Source of the DNA: Antedon bifida | Lineage: Eukaryota; Echinodermata; Crinoidea; Comatulida; Antedonidae | NCBI GenBank assembly: GCA_963402885.1 | Contig: OY727098.1 | Span: 25,644,417 to 25,708,416, forward strand | Direction: 5' to 3' | DNA: 64,000 nucleotides | Shown: in pieces, positions 1 through 10,718 of the stretch | How the letters are laid out: each line of letters starts with the position of its first letter | Position numbering within the stretch: position 1 is the stretch's first letter | Notes under the pieces: generated by a model | What the model saw: the letters and a program-made list of their open reading frames with translations, nothing else | What the model was told of the DNA's origin: nothing | The model's database searches: none | Position numbers and translations under genes: made by a program

Positions 1-1831
1 CTTAAAAAAAAACAAAAAGACTAATTAAGAAGTAAATTTCAATACATAACCTAAAAAAATAATAACATACAATTTGAGGAGAACATTGACATTAAGTTTG
101 TCACATTCAACATAAATAATTGGACCAACTAACGTCAAACAACACGCACATAGTGTGTATAATATTGTTATCCGAGTTTCAACTAAAACCGTAGACGATA
201 TACATACACACGTTTTAAACACTTAAAAGACTGTCCTGAAAAGGCTAGGAGATAAACATTACTATACACATAATGGAAAGGTTAAAGGTTAAATGTGATA
301 GGAAATGATGCAATTGAGATGTTAGTACTAACGTAAGCTTTGGGATGAGATGATCAATATGGTTAGTTTAATTAAGCAGGGAAATAAATATCTGAACAAT
401 TTAATATAATATTACTATTTTTACTATAATTTCCCATTTTAATTATGTCTCAAGATGTATTTATGATAATTGGAACTCTATAATTTATTCAATCTTCCTC
501 CGTGATTTGTAAAATTCAATATCATAATTATATATAATTAATAGGACTGTAAAAGATGGAAGGTTCCACAGCTTCATATTCATTTTATTCTCATTTGCAA
601 AACATTATTCTAAAATTTAAAACTACTTGGCTGAATTTGTTTCAAACTATGCATTATTGATAGAGTATTTCTATTCTCTGTTTATTAAAGTATGCACACA
701 CTAAATTGTTGAAAATGTCAATTGTAACTTTTATATCGGCTTATAAATCTGGCTTCCATAATGTGTCCCTGCTCGTATCTGACCTTTTTGTTGGGTCTCA
801 AACTAAAAACACCTAAGACTTAAAGTAGTGAGTGCATGAAGGAACCCTTAAGAGCATCTTTTAAGCAATGTTGCTAGCTAAGCTAACATCCATGTGCCAT
901 GTGTTGCATGCACGATTAAAACAACTCATTTGTTCGTTGTTAATTATTTATCTTTTCTTTTTTAGTAAGAACAAAACATTAAAATACCAATCTAAGATCG
1001 GAGAGCAGGCATACACAGGACAAGACGGTTGTGGAGGAAGTTCTACCTTAGCAGTGGTGAGTATATTGTGTACAAATATATAATAGTTAAATAAAAAATT
1101 AAAAAGAAGCCATTTTGACAAAACACCGGTTGCGGATATAAAATATACTACCTGTCAACCATATTACACACCTTGAGATAGATTGGATTGTTACTTTGGA
1201 TCTCATGTAGTTTGGTATTGTTCAGTTGAGGGAAAAAGTAAACGGGTAAGTACACAGAATTCATGCAAACTTATACAATTGATCGGGAGGTGGTGGAACG
1301 AGGGTTCGGTAAAAGTTATGGGAACACGAAGGTTAGGAAAACCGGGAAGGCAGTAAAGGGAAAAAAACAAAACGTATTAAAGAGGTTTAACATAAAAGTG
1401 GTGGCAGGGTGGGGGTCAGTAAAATTGGGATGGCAAACAGAACAGGGTGGCAGAATGTGGACAAGATTAAAGAGCAGGGCACAAGTTGGGGGTTTTTTTT
1501 TCAAATTAAAAACAAAAACTGGATGAAACAAGTTATGTCAACCAAAAGCAATCACAGGCAGTTTCCACATTTTAATTTTGATATAAATGTCATTTTAGTA
1601 ACATTGCAAATTTCTTGGAAAATTAATTTTAAAATGTTATGTTAAAAAAGTAAATTTGATAATAACATATGTTTTACATGCAGTCAAGAATTTTTGATAC
1701 TCAAAATTTCAAATGTGAGGACTGCCTGAGTAATAACTAATGCAACATTTTATGAAATGACATGGAAGACGAGAGTGCTGATTGATAAATCAGTTAACAA
1801 ATGGACATGTCTCCATAATGATAGGTTATAA

Positions 1832-1924
1832 TTATAATTCAATGGGTCATGAATATGATAATCAATCATGAATATGGTAATAATCAATCATGAATATGGT
1901 AATCATTAATGAATATGGTAATAA
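1832..1924. repeat. Short imperfect tandem repeat (TCATGAATATGGTAA type)
   Basis: Four degenerate units of about 19-22 bases sharing AATCATGAATATGGTAAT run head to tail. The same ATGAATAT word recurs in the minisatellite 0.7 kb to the right, so both may come from one expansion-prone sequence. Confidence 0.7.
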
Positions 1925-2043
1925 GGCCATGAGTTATGTCATCAGACGGACATTAACAAAGTCATGAATGTTCAGAAGTCATGCAGATAATTATTTTAGG
2001 AGCAAAAGATGAATCAGCTTATGAAGATGATTGGTTAGTGTTC

Positions 2044-2090
2044 TATTGAATATTCATGCATCTTAGGAGTAGATTCATGAATATTCAATA
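2044..2090. repeat. Perfect 15-bp inverted repeat
   Basis: The arm TATTGAATATTCATG (2044-2058) is repeated as its exact reverse complement at 2076-2090, with a 17-base loop. The arms are AT-rich and could extrude as a cruciform or hairpin; no transposon ends were recognised beside it. Confidence 0.8.
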
Positions 2091-2625
2091 AGTAGTAATT
2101 TACTAATCATGAATATTTAAGAGGTTAAATTCAACATAGATTGACATTTAATATAACATACAGACGTGGACATGAGCATTAAGTTGCTCTAACTGTTAAA
2201 ATAAAAGAAGGTAACATTGTATTAATATCTTTTTAATTTATTTTTGGAAATTTAATTGAAAAATATCTTTATATTTTTAAATAGTTATTTTTAATAACTC
2301 GTTAATTTTAATGGAGTTTGGAGACAAACAAATAAACATACAACAAAATATAACAATAAAAACAAGCCAACCTAATTTACTGTTTGAAAAGATCATTTCA
2401 TTTTAAATTTATTAATAGAGAATTAATTATACCGTAAAAATACATTTGTTTTTTTTAAAATGTTATATTGTTATTAATATTTTAGTAAGAGTGAGAACAT
2501 GCATTTAATAATATAATTATATGGTTAAAAACATTATCATATTGTAACCTTTAACAGTTGAAATTAAAGAGTGACGTTAATGAATGTAGTGACCTATGCT
2601 TGTAGAAGATTGAATGGTCAGTTAA

Positions 2626-3415
2626 TGTATGAATAATTACAAATGTATGAATATGTATTAATTGAATGTATGAATATGTATTAATCCAATGTATGAATAT
2701 GTATTAATTCAATGTATGAATATGTATTAATCCAATGTATGAATATGTATTAATTGAATGTATGAATATGTATTAATTGAATGTATGAATATGCATTAGA
2801 CAAATGTATGAATATGTATTATACAATGTATATGTATTAATCCAATGTATATGTATTAATCCAATGTATGAATATGCATTAGACCAAGGTATGAATATGC
2901 ATTAGACAAATGTATGAATATGTATTATCCAATGTATATGTATTAATCCAATGTATGAATATGCATTAGACCAAGGTATGAATATGCATTAGACAAATGT
3001 ATGAATATGTATTATCCAATGTATATGTATTAATCCAATGTATGAATATGCATTAGACCAAGGTATGAATATGCATTAGACAAATGTATGAATATGTATT
3101 ATACAATGTATATGTATTAATCCAATGTATGAATATGCATTAGACCAAGGTATGAATATGCATTAGACAAATGTATGAATATGTATTATCCAATGTATAT
3201 GTATTAATCCAATGTATATGTATTAATCCAATGTATGAATATGCATTAGACCAAGGTATGAATATGCATTAGACAAATGTATGAATATGTATTATCCAAT
3301 GTATATGTATTAATCCAATGTATATGTATTAATCCAATGTATGAATATGCATTAGACCAAGGTATGAATATGCATTAGACCAAGGTATGAATATGTATTA
3401 GACTAATGTATATAA
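2626..3415. repeat. Minisatellite with 87-bp higher-order repeat
   Basis: Basic units of about 21-22 bases (CAATGTATGAATATGTATTAAT and variants with GCATTAGAC) fill nearly 800 bases. In the right half the variants recur in fixed order with an 87-base period: the marker TGTATTATCC/AC starts at 2921, 3008, 3095 and 3182, and the next interval is 106 because one short unit is duplicated. This is the pattern of local unequal exchange. It lies in an intron 250 bases from the FN5 exon. Confidence 0.9.
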
Positions 3416-3657
3416 GTATTTGCGATTTCCATGACCTCAAATAAACTCAAAACACGATGTAGCAATTCTGGTAAAAATATTATCAATACGAAAATTTCAA
3501 TTAAACATATAAACACATTTATCAACTCAATTACCAAGTGTATTTAGTTGATAAATGTGAATTTTGAATTTTATCAATTTGGTAATTTTTTTAACAGAAT
3601 AGTGTGGAGAGCTTGAAACCGATTATTTATCCTAATCATTAAAAATCAAAAACTCAC

Positions 3658-3851
3658 TGTCTGTTCTGGATACATAAAGTCTTTGATGATATCATCCTGT
3701 CTGTCGTTGGTATCATCATCAATGGGATAACAGTGAATCTGATATCCGTGGATAATTCCGTGCATCTCATCCTCCCGAGGTGGTTCCCATGAAATGCGGA
3801 TTGCTGTTGAGTTCACCGCTTCAACCATAGCTTTTCGTGGCGCACCAGGAA
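3658..3851 (-). CDS. LAR: LAR-type RPTP, exon 10: N-terminal part of fibronectin III repeat 5
   Basis: Residues 697-761 read VPGAPRKAMVEAVNSTAIRI, then SWEPPREDEMHGIIHGYQIH, then a charged stretch ending MYPEQT. Vertebrate LAR FN5 has P..V.VEAVNST.V.VSW.SP....HGQIRGYQVHY, so the match is clear. The acceptor is TTGTTCGTTTAG|TTCCTGG. The donor is GACA|GTGAGT after a complete codon (phase 0), splitting the FN5 domain. In vertebrates this part of FN5 is also interrupted by an intron and has an alternative mini-exon. The remainder of FN5 is not recognisable in the 3.6 kb to the left edge. Length 194 bases. Confidence 0.92.
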
Positions 3852-5436
3852 CTAAACGAACAAACCCCAAGATGATGAAGATTATTAAATGAATAAAAAC
3901 ATAAGCACATGCTAGAAATATGATAAATGATGTTTAGGATTGCATATTATTACCTACAGAATTATATAAGGATTTCCTCATATTTTATGGTTGAATGAAG
4001 TAACATATTTTAGCATTTAAAAAAAATCCTATATAAACATGTTTTGATGTAAAAATTGTAAATTAATCATGTAAAAATATTCATAACATAAGTAGAATAA
4101 AATAATGAACCATATTTCATAATACGATAACATCAGTTTAATAATAAAAAATCGATGCCTAACATACATAAACACAATAATCATATATAAGCGATGGAAA
4201 TTCAACTAAGATGAAAAAGAGAAAATGCCCTATGGGAAGATGGAGGCAAACGCTGGATCCGAGCTTCTTTGTATCGGAAAGAAACACATGCAGATCAAAT
4301 TCACATGCATGGTGCATAATTTTTTAAAACTCTTTAATAAATTAATAAACCTGATACAAATTCTGTGCACGCATAGTTACAAGCAGACAACTGTCAGTCA
4401 TGCTATAAAAGCCATGCCCTTTGACCTGTACGTAAGTTCAAATGCAGTGTATGATAGTGAGGGAGGAAGTAAATTATAAGGAATAGCAGATTTTAAATTT
4501 GGTGATTGGTGAAATACTTTCATTCACAATTTTGAACTGCAAAACACAAGCTAGGAAAAGATTATAAGGAAAATAAAATCTACAGTAAATTTTTAAAAAA
4601 AGAGTTTAGTTTTAAAAGAGTTTAAATAAGGAAAAACGTTTTTTTGTTAAATAACTTCTTATATGGTCTTTATCTATATTATAAGAGTGAGAGTTTTTAC
4701 ATTTGTCTGTGTATACAAATGTTATTGCATGCATTTACACTCAAAGTGACAGGATTGTGTTTTAAACTACACCACCCAAGGAGGGGAGTGGGTGGGGATG
4801 AAGGAAACCACACTGGCTGGGTATGTATGCTTGTATTCAATATTAGGAGTTTTAAATCTTTCATGAATATATAAATAAAATCTCATTTAAATTTGCAACA
4901 AGCAAACATTGTTTTTGTAGGTCTATTTAATTCCCATTTTCACATATCTATGTTACTATAGTTTATATAAAATGTATAATTGAATATTATTCAATTCAAG
5001 AGTAAACTTATTACTTATTAAGCTACTTATTTGTTGAAGTTAGTATTTATTTTTGTTTAGTATGTGACACGGTTTGTAATTTGATTAATTTTACAGGGGA
5101 GAAATATTACACAGGAATGCAAATTTAGAGGGTTCATATTTGGGAAATAAGAGCATGCCAAGGGGTGCAACATTAAATACAAGGATGCAATATTACTAAA
5201 TATAAACAAAATATAATAATAATGATTTATTATTTACAATATATAACTGATGTAATACTGTATTTGGACTGATATGCTTGCAGTAGTGTATGTTAATATG
5301 AGATTCAAATGTTATTCACAACTTACAGATACATTCTGATATAAAATAACTCACTTGTCATTGGTGAAAAGATTGAAGCATGTCACAAATAAAGGTAAAA
5401 GGTTAAAGGTCGAGTTAGACACGAGGGGTTACATAC
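3852..5436. other. LAR: Intron between FN4 and FN5 exons
   Basis: 1.6 kb of AT-rich intron. I see no conserved element, repeat family member or second gene in it. Short open frames in it look random. Confidence 0.8.
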
Positions 5437-5742
5437 CGGCTTCCAAGGTGCGAACGCGAAGTACCGGATTGGTTTCCGGCCCGTTGCCTACAATGGTACG
5501 AGCCGAAACTGAGATTTCGTAGAAGGTCCATTTGTCGAGACCACTCAAGCTGTGGCTACGTGACGTGTTACTCAACGTTACCATCTGAATTGACTGGTCG
5601 TCACCCTCTGCCTTGCGGTAATTCAGCGTGTAGCCTGTGATCACGCCATTTTGCGATTCGGCCGAGGGTGGATTCCACGTGACTTGGACCTCGGTTGAAC
5701 TGACTGGTAATGCTTGGACGTCTCTGGGGGGTTCGCCAGGGA
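5437..5742 (-). CDS. LAR: LAR-type RPTP, exon 9: fibronectin III repeat 4
   Basis: Residues 595-696 start VPGEPPRDVQALPVSSTEVQ and include VTWNPPSAESQNGVITGYTL, LSGLDKWTFYEISVSARTIV and NGPETNPVLRVRTLEAG. Vertebrate LAR FN4 has the same NGIITEY and LEKWTEYRI.V.AHT..G.GPES elements. The acceptor is TTGCACCCGTAG|TCCCTGG and the donor GCCG|GTATGT. Phase 1 at both ends, 306 bases. In vertebrates FN4 to FN7 are alternatively included; the symmetric phase here would allow the same without a frameshift. This exon is the most GC-rich stretch in the left part of the window, consistent with coding constraint. Confidence 0.92.
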
Positions 5743-6850
5743 CTACGGGTGCAAAACAACATCAACAAGAATATAAGACGACAAATTAACATGCCAAACT
5801 TGCAGGAATATACAAAGGAAAAGTTGATAAAAGACAAAATAGAAAAAATATTGAAATATGAAGGAATGGAGTTAAATAAAATCTTACAGATTTGCATTAG
5901 ATCATGCTTTATACATTAAACATGAAATATATATCAATATAATAAATACATACATAAAAATAATTTTTGTTAGTCCATCCGTCAGTGGTGTGATAGCTAA
6001 TACTTATCACTATTAAAGTTGTTGTCATGTTAGTAACATCGTCAATTATCAAAATTGATCATGCAAATGTTTAAAAGAAACTCAGTTTCTTTTTCATACA
6101 CATTCAAATAGTTATGTAATTTAAAAGAACAGAGAAATGCAAATTAGACAATTGTCATTTTTAGTGATTATGGTACCAAGACATTCATTGTGTGTTTACC
6201 ACACCCAATTATATATCAAATTAAATGCTAATTCTGCATTTATTTGTATCAAAAATTCTCAGAAACTGAGAAAAATCTGGTACCTTGAGGTATCTAAACA
6301 TTTTAACAAATGAAACAAATGCCTGTTCTTTTAAACCATCGTCATGTTTCAGATAAATGTGTCGTGCTATGTATAGTCAGGATTGCAAGTGATGCAATGC
6401 ACATAATGTGTGCTATCATCATTCCTTTCGGTCAAAGTTCACCAATATTCGATCAAAAAAATCACTTTTTAGATTTAACTTTCAAAATTTATAGCCCAAG
6501 TGAAAATGACATTAGGCAACCTTTGTAGAAAATCACTTGCGTTCATAACGCAAACGTTCTGGTTTGCGCTACATACGCAATTAATTATTCCACATTAACA
6601 GCCAATGTCAAAATAACGAATAATTTATTTCAAATATTTTAAATTATAAGGTGAAGTTTGAAAGATTTTGAATAATTCATTAATTGGTAAACTATTGTTA
6701 GACTATGGTAAATGTTGTATACATACATTTATTTTCTTTTTAAAATTATTATTGTAAAAATATATTCTGTATGTAACTTGCTCATTGTGAAATCAATATC
6801 ATATTGATGTATAATAATGTTTTACATTAATTAGTTTTTGATCAATATAA

Positions 6851-6980
6851 AGCTCTGTCTACACTATGAAACTAGTTTGACAAAAAAAATGTGTCCAAAT
6901 ATTGTAGTGATACGCCCACATATGGTAGTGATATGACATCATCATGTCCATATATGGCCATATCACATTTTTTGGTCACA
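6851..6980. mobile_element. MITE copy A (3' end lost)
   Basis: The left terminal repeat (AGCTCTGTCTACACTATGAA) and the internal GTAGTGATATG modules are present, but the element breaks off after ATATCACATTTTTTGGTCACA and lacks the right terminal repeat. The left flank is TA. Confidence 0.85.
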
Positions 6981-7286
6981 CAAGCTAATACCCAAAGATG
7001 GGCATATACCGGAAAATGGGATAATATCTGAGGATGAGCATATACTTTGTCCTAGAGCAAGTCAATAACAAAATTTATTTTTTTAAATTAATTTCTACTG
7101 TTTTAATTTTATCAGATATTTGATAAAATATTCTATTAATTTTTTATATATGTATGTATACAACGTAAATACCAGAGGTCTTGGATATATCCCATAATGC
7201 AGTCATACACAAACAGTATCTTGTTGATTATTGTTCTATCACTCCACCACCCATAAAACGTCCAAACGTTAAGAGTCCAGTAATAA

Positions 7287-7418
7287 AGCTCTGTCCACAC
7301 TATCAAACTAGTTTGACAAAAAATATGTGCCCAAATATGGTAGTGATGTCATCAGGTCCATATATGGGCACATCACTTTTTTTTTTGTCAAATAAAGTTT
7401 GATAGTGTGGACAGAGCT
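7287..7418. mobile_element. MITE copy B
   Basis: The element has both terminal inverted repeats (AAGCTCTGTCCACACTATCA on the left; GATAGTGTGGACAGAGCTT on the right). Both ends carry the same otherwise rare change (CCACAC and GTGTGG), consistent with mutation or conversion between paired arms. It is 130 bp long and TA-flanked. Confidence 0.88.
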
Positions 7419-7502
7419 TAAGACACAATGGTAAGCTGCTAAGATATGGCTGTAAATTACACGTCATGACAACCGATAAGATTCCAGTATTATTCTTTTT
7501 TA

Positions 7503-7572
7503 CTGTGACTCAATTGATGAGCACCAGGACTGCAAATACAATGTCTTTAGTTCAAGTTCATATTCTCTCTCT
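7503..7572 (+). mobile_element. tRNA-derived SINE head (degenerate)
   Basis: The segment GACTCAATTGATGAGCACC resembles a tRNA A-box/D-arm, and AGTTCAAGTTC at 7549-7559 resembles a B-box (GGTTCRANNCC), with spacing near that of a tRNA. It continues into CTCTCTCTTTT. I cannot define the 3' end. It may be a relic of a different SINE from the one near 52.9 kb. Confidence 0.45.
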
Positions 7573-8703
7573 TTTAATGCCAAATACAATTTGTGACTGA
7601 ATGCACCATTTTTTTTCACTTTTAGATGTTAAAATATTTTATCAATTTTTTCAAAATATCAAGGTTGTCATATGATAATTTACCAACTAAAAAGGAAGAC
7701 ATTTTTATACATCACATCCAATTTGTATAATAATTATATTTTGTTATTTAAAAATATGATTTAAGCTATAAATAAGATTGTTCAAAATGAATGTTTGGAA
7801 ATGAAATATAAAATAAAACACCTCCTTGTTGATATTTTGTTTTATATTGCAGATAAATTATTATTTTAGTCGGATGTGATGCTGCAAAAATTCACAACAG
7901 CTTACCATTATGTTTTAATAACCTTATAGTGTAACTGTGAAAATAAGCAATTTAGTTAAGCCTACCTGTAGAAGTAGCATTGGTTAATGTATTATAACAC
8001 TATCATTGCAAAACCCTAGTATACATATCAGCAATACTATTATTACATATACTAATTATTTATAAAAATTATTCACTAAAAATAATTTTCAACTTAAAAT
8101 GTTATTAAAATCCAAGGAGCCTTCGTTAAAAAAAATCAAATTCATTTTATATATTTTTTAAATTGAATATAATCTGTTAATCACATTTATAAAAACTGAC
8201 GAAACATTTTTATTATTATAATAATTTCAGGTATTTTCTTTCAAATTTATTATGGATACTTCATAATTTATTTGAATTGAATTTATCAACATTTATAGTA
8301 GCATCCCAATTATTTTGAGTTATGGAATATTTTGATATTGAATTTATGATTTTTAAAATTTGTTATAAAAGCTATAGATTTTGTGAAGCATTAAATAAAG
8401 TATTAAATGTCTAGACCACTTAATATGTATTAGTTATTTAGTTATTAACAAGTGAAATTTAATACTCAGATATTTTTAACTCTCAAAGAAAGAAAAGATT
8501 CAATCAAACCATGTATGATTATGTTAAAAATACATAATAAGAATTCGAAATGTGTTATTTTTTATACAAATAAATGTCTATAATATATTTTTTGTTTTGT
8601 TTTTCTTGTTTTTTTGCTTTGTTTTTGTAAAAATGCTGCATTATTATCTTTTATTTTATATTAAAATTCATATTGTTTATATTCTTTTGTTATTGTCTCT
8701 TAC

Positions 8704-8994
8704 CGGCCTGTTGTGTCCTTACAGACACGATGTGAGTTTTTGGTCCAAGTCCGCGATCACTGCGAGCAGCCAAACAGATATTGTACATAGTGTATGGTGT
8801 GAGGTTGTTCAAGATGTGTGTCCCCTGGCCTGGTGAGATGGTCTTGTGTTGTTCACCCTCAGTAGAAGAGTTGTAAAAGATCTCGTAGTTTGTGACAAGT
8901 TTATCTTGGTTGTAGTTGGTTGGGTCTTCCCATGTCAGTTCAATTTTATTGTAGCTAATTGGACTAGCTTGAAAATTCACTGGCTGTCCAGGAA
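8704..8994 (-). CDS. LAR: LAR-type RPTP, exon 8: fibronectin III repeat 3
   Basis: Residues 498-594 begin VPGQPVNFQASPISYNKIEL and carry the FN3 landmarks LTWEDPTNY, TNYEIFYN, NNLTPYTMYNICLAARSDRG and VSVRTQQAG. VPGQP.NF.A is the standard opening of LAR FN3. One residue is unusual: the position normally Tyr/Phe or Val in the F strand (YYFRLAARS in vertebrates) reads YNICLAARS, adding a free-looking cysteine. The acceptor has a polypyrimidine run (ATTTTTTTTCAAATTAG|TTCCTGG) and the donor is GCCG|GTAAGA. Phase 1 at both ends, 291 bases. Confidence 0.92.
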
Positions 8995-9044
8995 CTAATT
9001 TGAAAAAAAATGCGTATTTAATATAATATATACATAATCATATA

Positions 9045-9179
9045 GGCGGATCAAGTGGGAAGCCAGACCTCCCCCACTAAATTTTGACCCACCAGATTAG
9101 GTTAATTACTTCATTTTAACTTCTTAGGCCCTGGGCCTCCTTCCCACACCCATCTCTATTTTAAAATTCTGAATCCGCC
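9045..9179. repeat. Possible short dispersed element with GGCGGATC ends
   Basis: GGCGGATCAAG at the left and TGAATCCGCC at the right form short inverted ends around a GC-richer core (GACCTCCCCCACT, GGCCCTGGGCCTCC). A related sequence with GTGGATTCAGAAG and CCTGGAGCCACCCC occurs at about 37.94-38.07 kb, suggesting a dispersed family. Confidence 0.4.
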
Positions 9180-9288
9180 ATAGAGATTATCATAATATTA
9201 CTTAAGTGTTACAACATACAGTATAGTAGATATAGCATCCTCTGACAAGGAAAATCAAAATTTGTTTATGAAATTGTCCCTCGTCCTA

Positions 9289-9474
9289 AAGCTCTGTTTA
9301 CACTATCAAACTAGTTTGAAAAAAAAAGTTTGATGCGCCCAAATATGGCAGTGTATGCCCACATATGGTAGTGATATGGCCAAATATGGTAGTGATATGA
9401 CATCATCATGTCTTTATATGGGCACATCACATTATTTTGTCACATAAAGTTTGATAGTGTAGACAACAGAGCTT
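9289..9474. mobile_element. MITE copy C, inserted at the FN2 splice donor
   Basis: A full-length copy (186 bp) with TA on both sides and three internal GTAGTGATATG-type modules. On the minus strand its TA duplication follows GTAAGTC directly, i.e. bases 1-7 of the intron after the FN2 exon. The right terminal repeat has a two-base insertion (AGACAACAGAG). Confidence 0.92.
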
Positions 9475-9483
9475 TAGACTTAC

Positions 9484-9780
9484 CGCCCTGTTCAACCTTG
9501 ATCTTGATGATGGGTGATGCTGGCCCATAGCCAACCTCTGTTCTAGCTGCAACCCTCACGGAATACAGTTGCAATGGTTTTAACCCCTGGATACTGGTTA
9601 ACTGGCTGTTAGTAGTGATAGACGTCTTCCACAGGGATAGGTTACTTGTAGGCGTATCGGTGTAGTACACCATGTACTCAGTGATGTGTCCATTTGGAAT
9701 CTCTGGGTTTTCCCACTGGACAAGTATTGTACTGGAACTGATCAAGCTCACTTTAACATTTATTGGTGGAGAACCAGGAG
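9484..9780 (-). CDS. LAR: LAR-type RPTP, exon 7: fibronectin III repeat 2
   Basis: Residues 399-497 form FN3 repeat 2: APGSPPINVKVSLISSSTIL, then VQWENPEIPNGHITEYMVYY, then GLKPLQLYSVRVAARTEVGYG. This matches the LAR FN2 consensus SSTTILVQWKEPEEPNGQI.GYRVYYT. The acceptor is strong (TTTTTTGTCTGCAG|CTCCTGG) and the donor is GGCG|GTAAGT. Phase 1 at both ends, 297 bases. The donor is notable because a MITE is inserted in the intron immediately after GTAAGTC, so only seven native intron bases remain before foreign sequence. Confidence 0.93.
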
Positions 9781-9896
9781 CTGCAGACAAAAAAACATTT
9801 TATAATAACACTTGAAATATTATTAGAAATGATAAATCACAATAATTTACTTACTACATATATATTTAATAAATAAATTTATTTCATTTATTTATT

Positions 9897-9995
9897 TATT
9901 TGACGTCAACAATATTTTACGGGGGTGGTCTATCCACCCGAAGCTGATCATAAGGGATCCTCACAAAAATGCAACATGACGAGACGTAAACATGT
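9897..9995 (+). repeat. Dispersed repeat family 3, copy 1
   Basis: It shares GGTGGTCTATCCACC, CTGATCATAAGGGATCCTCA and the following ACGTAAACA region with a second copy 640 bases to the right, aligned in the same orientation. TTTATTTATTT precedes it. The type of element is unknown; it could be a SINE or LINE tail. Confidence 0.6.
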
Positions 9996-10533
9996 AACAA
10001 TAAAAATTACATTTTAAACTAAATATTGAAATCGCATATTTATGATCAGACATTAAATCTCAGCGTATCTAAGAGCCTAGTAATCATAAATAATGCATGT
10101 AAATTATTAAACATTCATATTTTTATTGATTTTAATATAAGTACCAAACGATAATGCCAAGTAATCTGAGGAGTGCCTTATTTTCTATTTAAAATACATA
10201 TCATACTGCTTATTTATGGGTGTTAATGATTTTAGCCTATAGGTTGTCCTACAGCAATCAATCATTATTTTTATTGTGCATAGAGCTAGTATTTTTAATC
10301 TTCAGTGTTTACCAATTCGTTACTGAATTTATGATGACCTTTCTACGCCCTGATTGTGACATAGAGATTGTCCATAAATTACCGAAAGTATCATTCGGTA
10401 GAGGGGGAAGAAAAGATAAAAAATTTTTTCGCAAAAATTACCTTTCTAACATAGCCAAATGATTATTGGTTGTAGCATATAGGACATATTCAGATAGAGC
10501 AACAAATTTAAAGTTAATTTTTTTTTTTTTTTT

Positions 10534-10640
10534 AACCATATTTAAAGAGGGTGATCCATCCAGCAATTTCTGATCATTAGGGACCCTCAGAGGTTCATAA
10601 GACAAACATATATACAAGATGCTCTACATAAACAAAGTTT
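10534..10640 (+). repeat. Dispersed repeat family 3, copy 2
   Basis: AGAGGGTGATCCATCCAGCA followed by CTGATCATTAGGGACCCTCA aligns with copy 1. The two copies are clearly diverged from each other, so this is not a recent tandem duplication. A T-rich run precedes it, as in copy 1. Confidence 0.6.
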
Positions 10641-10718
10641 TATTACAAGTCTTTGGGAGTTTAGTTTAAACCAAATAAGATTAAAACTACACTTGTACTG
10701 TAGTAAAAAACTACTTAC

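Larger units (their letters stand above)
1..3657. other. Intron after the FN5 exon; no exon recognised
   Basis: AT-rich intronic sequence in the minus-strand gene. It contains an exon-like plus-strand stretch near 0.98-1.06 kb, a G-rich stretch at 1.25-1.5 kb, short ATGAATATGG repeats, a 15-bp inverted repeat and a large minisatellite at 2.6-3.4 kb. I looked for the second half of FN5 on the minus strand and did not find it, so the intron probably extends beyond the window. Confidence 0.6.
5743..8703. other. LAR: Intron between FN3 and FN4 exons
   Basis: 3.0 kb intron holding two MITE copies (6849-6980 and 7285-7419) and a tRNA-like SINE head near 7.5 kb. The rest is low-complexity AT-rich sequence. 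Confidence 0.8.
8995..9483. other. LAR: Short intron between FN2 and FN3, largely made of repeats
   Basis: Only 489 bases long. A sequence with short inverted GGCGGATC/GAATCCGCC ends occupies about 9045-9179 and a MITE occupies 9289-9474, so roughly two thirds is repeat-like. Confidence 0.8.
9781..10718. other. LAR: Intron between FN1 and FN2 exons
   Basis: 938 bases. It contains two diverged copies of one dispersed repeat (9.90-10.0 kb and 10.54-10.64 kb). The remainder is AT-rich with no visible signal. Confidence 0.8.

Noticed and set aside
5601-5897. 98-residue minus-strand frame overlapping the FN4 exon
   Set aside because: It is in a different frame from FN4 and continues into intron; shadow of the real exon.
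7428-7915. Inverted words ATGGTAAGCTG and CAGCTTACCAT about 470 bases apart, as possible transposon ends
   Set aside because: Arms are short and imperfect beyond about 13 bases, with no target duplication or internal structure to support an element.
8552-8836. 94-residue plus-strand frame overlapping the FN3 exon
   Set aside because: Antisense shadow of the exon plus a T-rich intron run that reads as phenylalanine and leucine.
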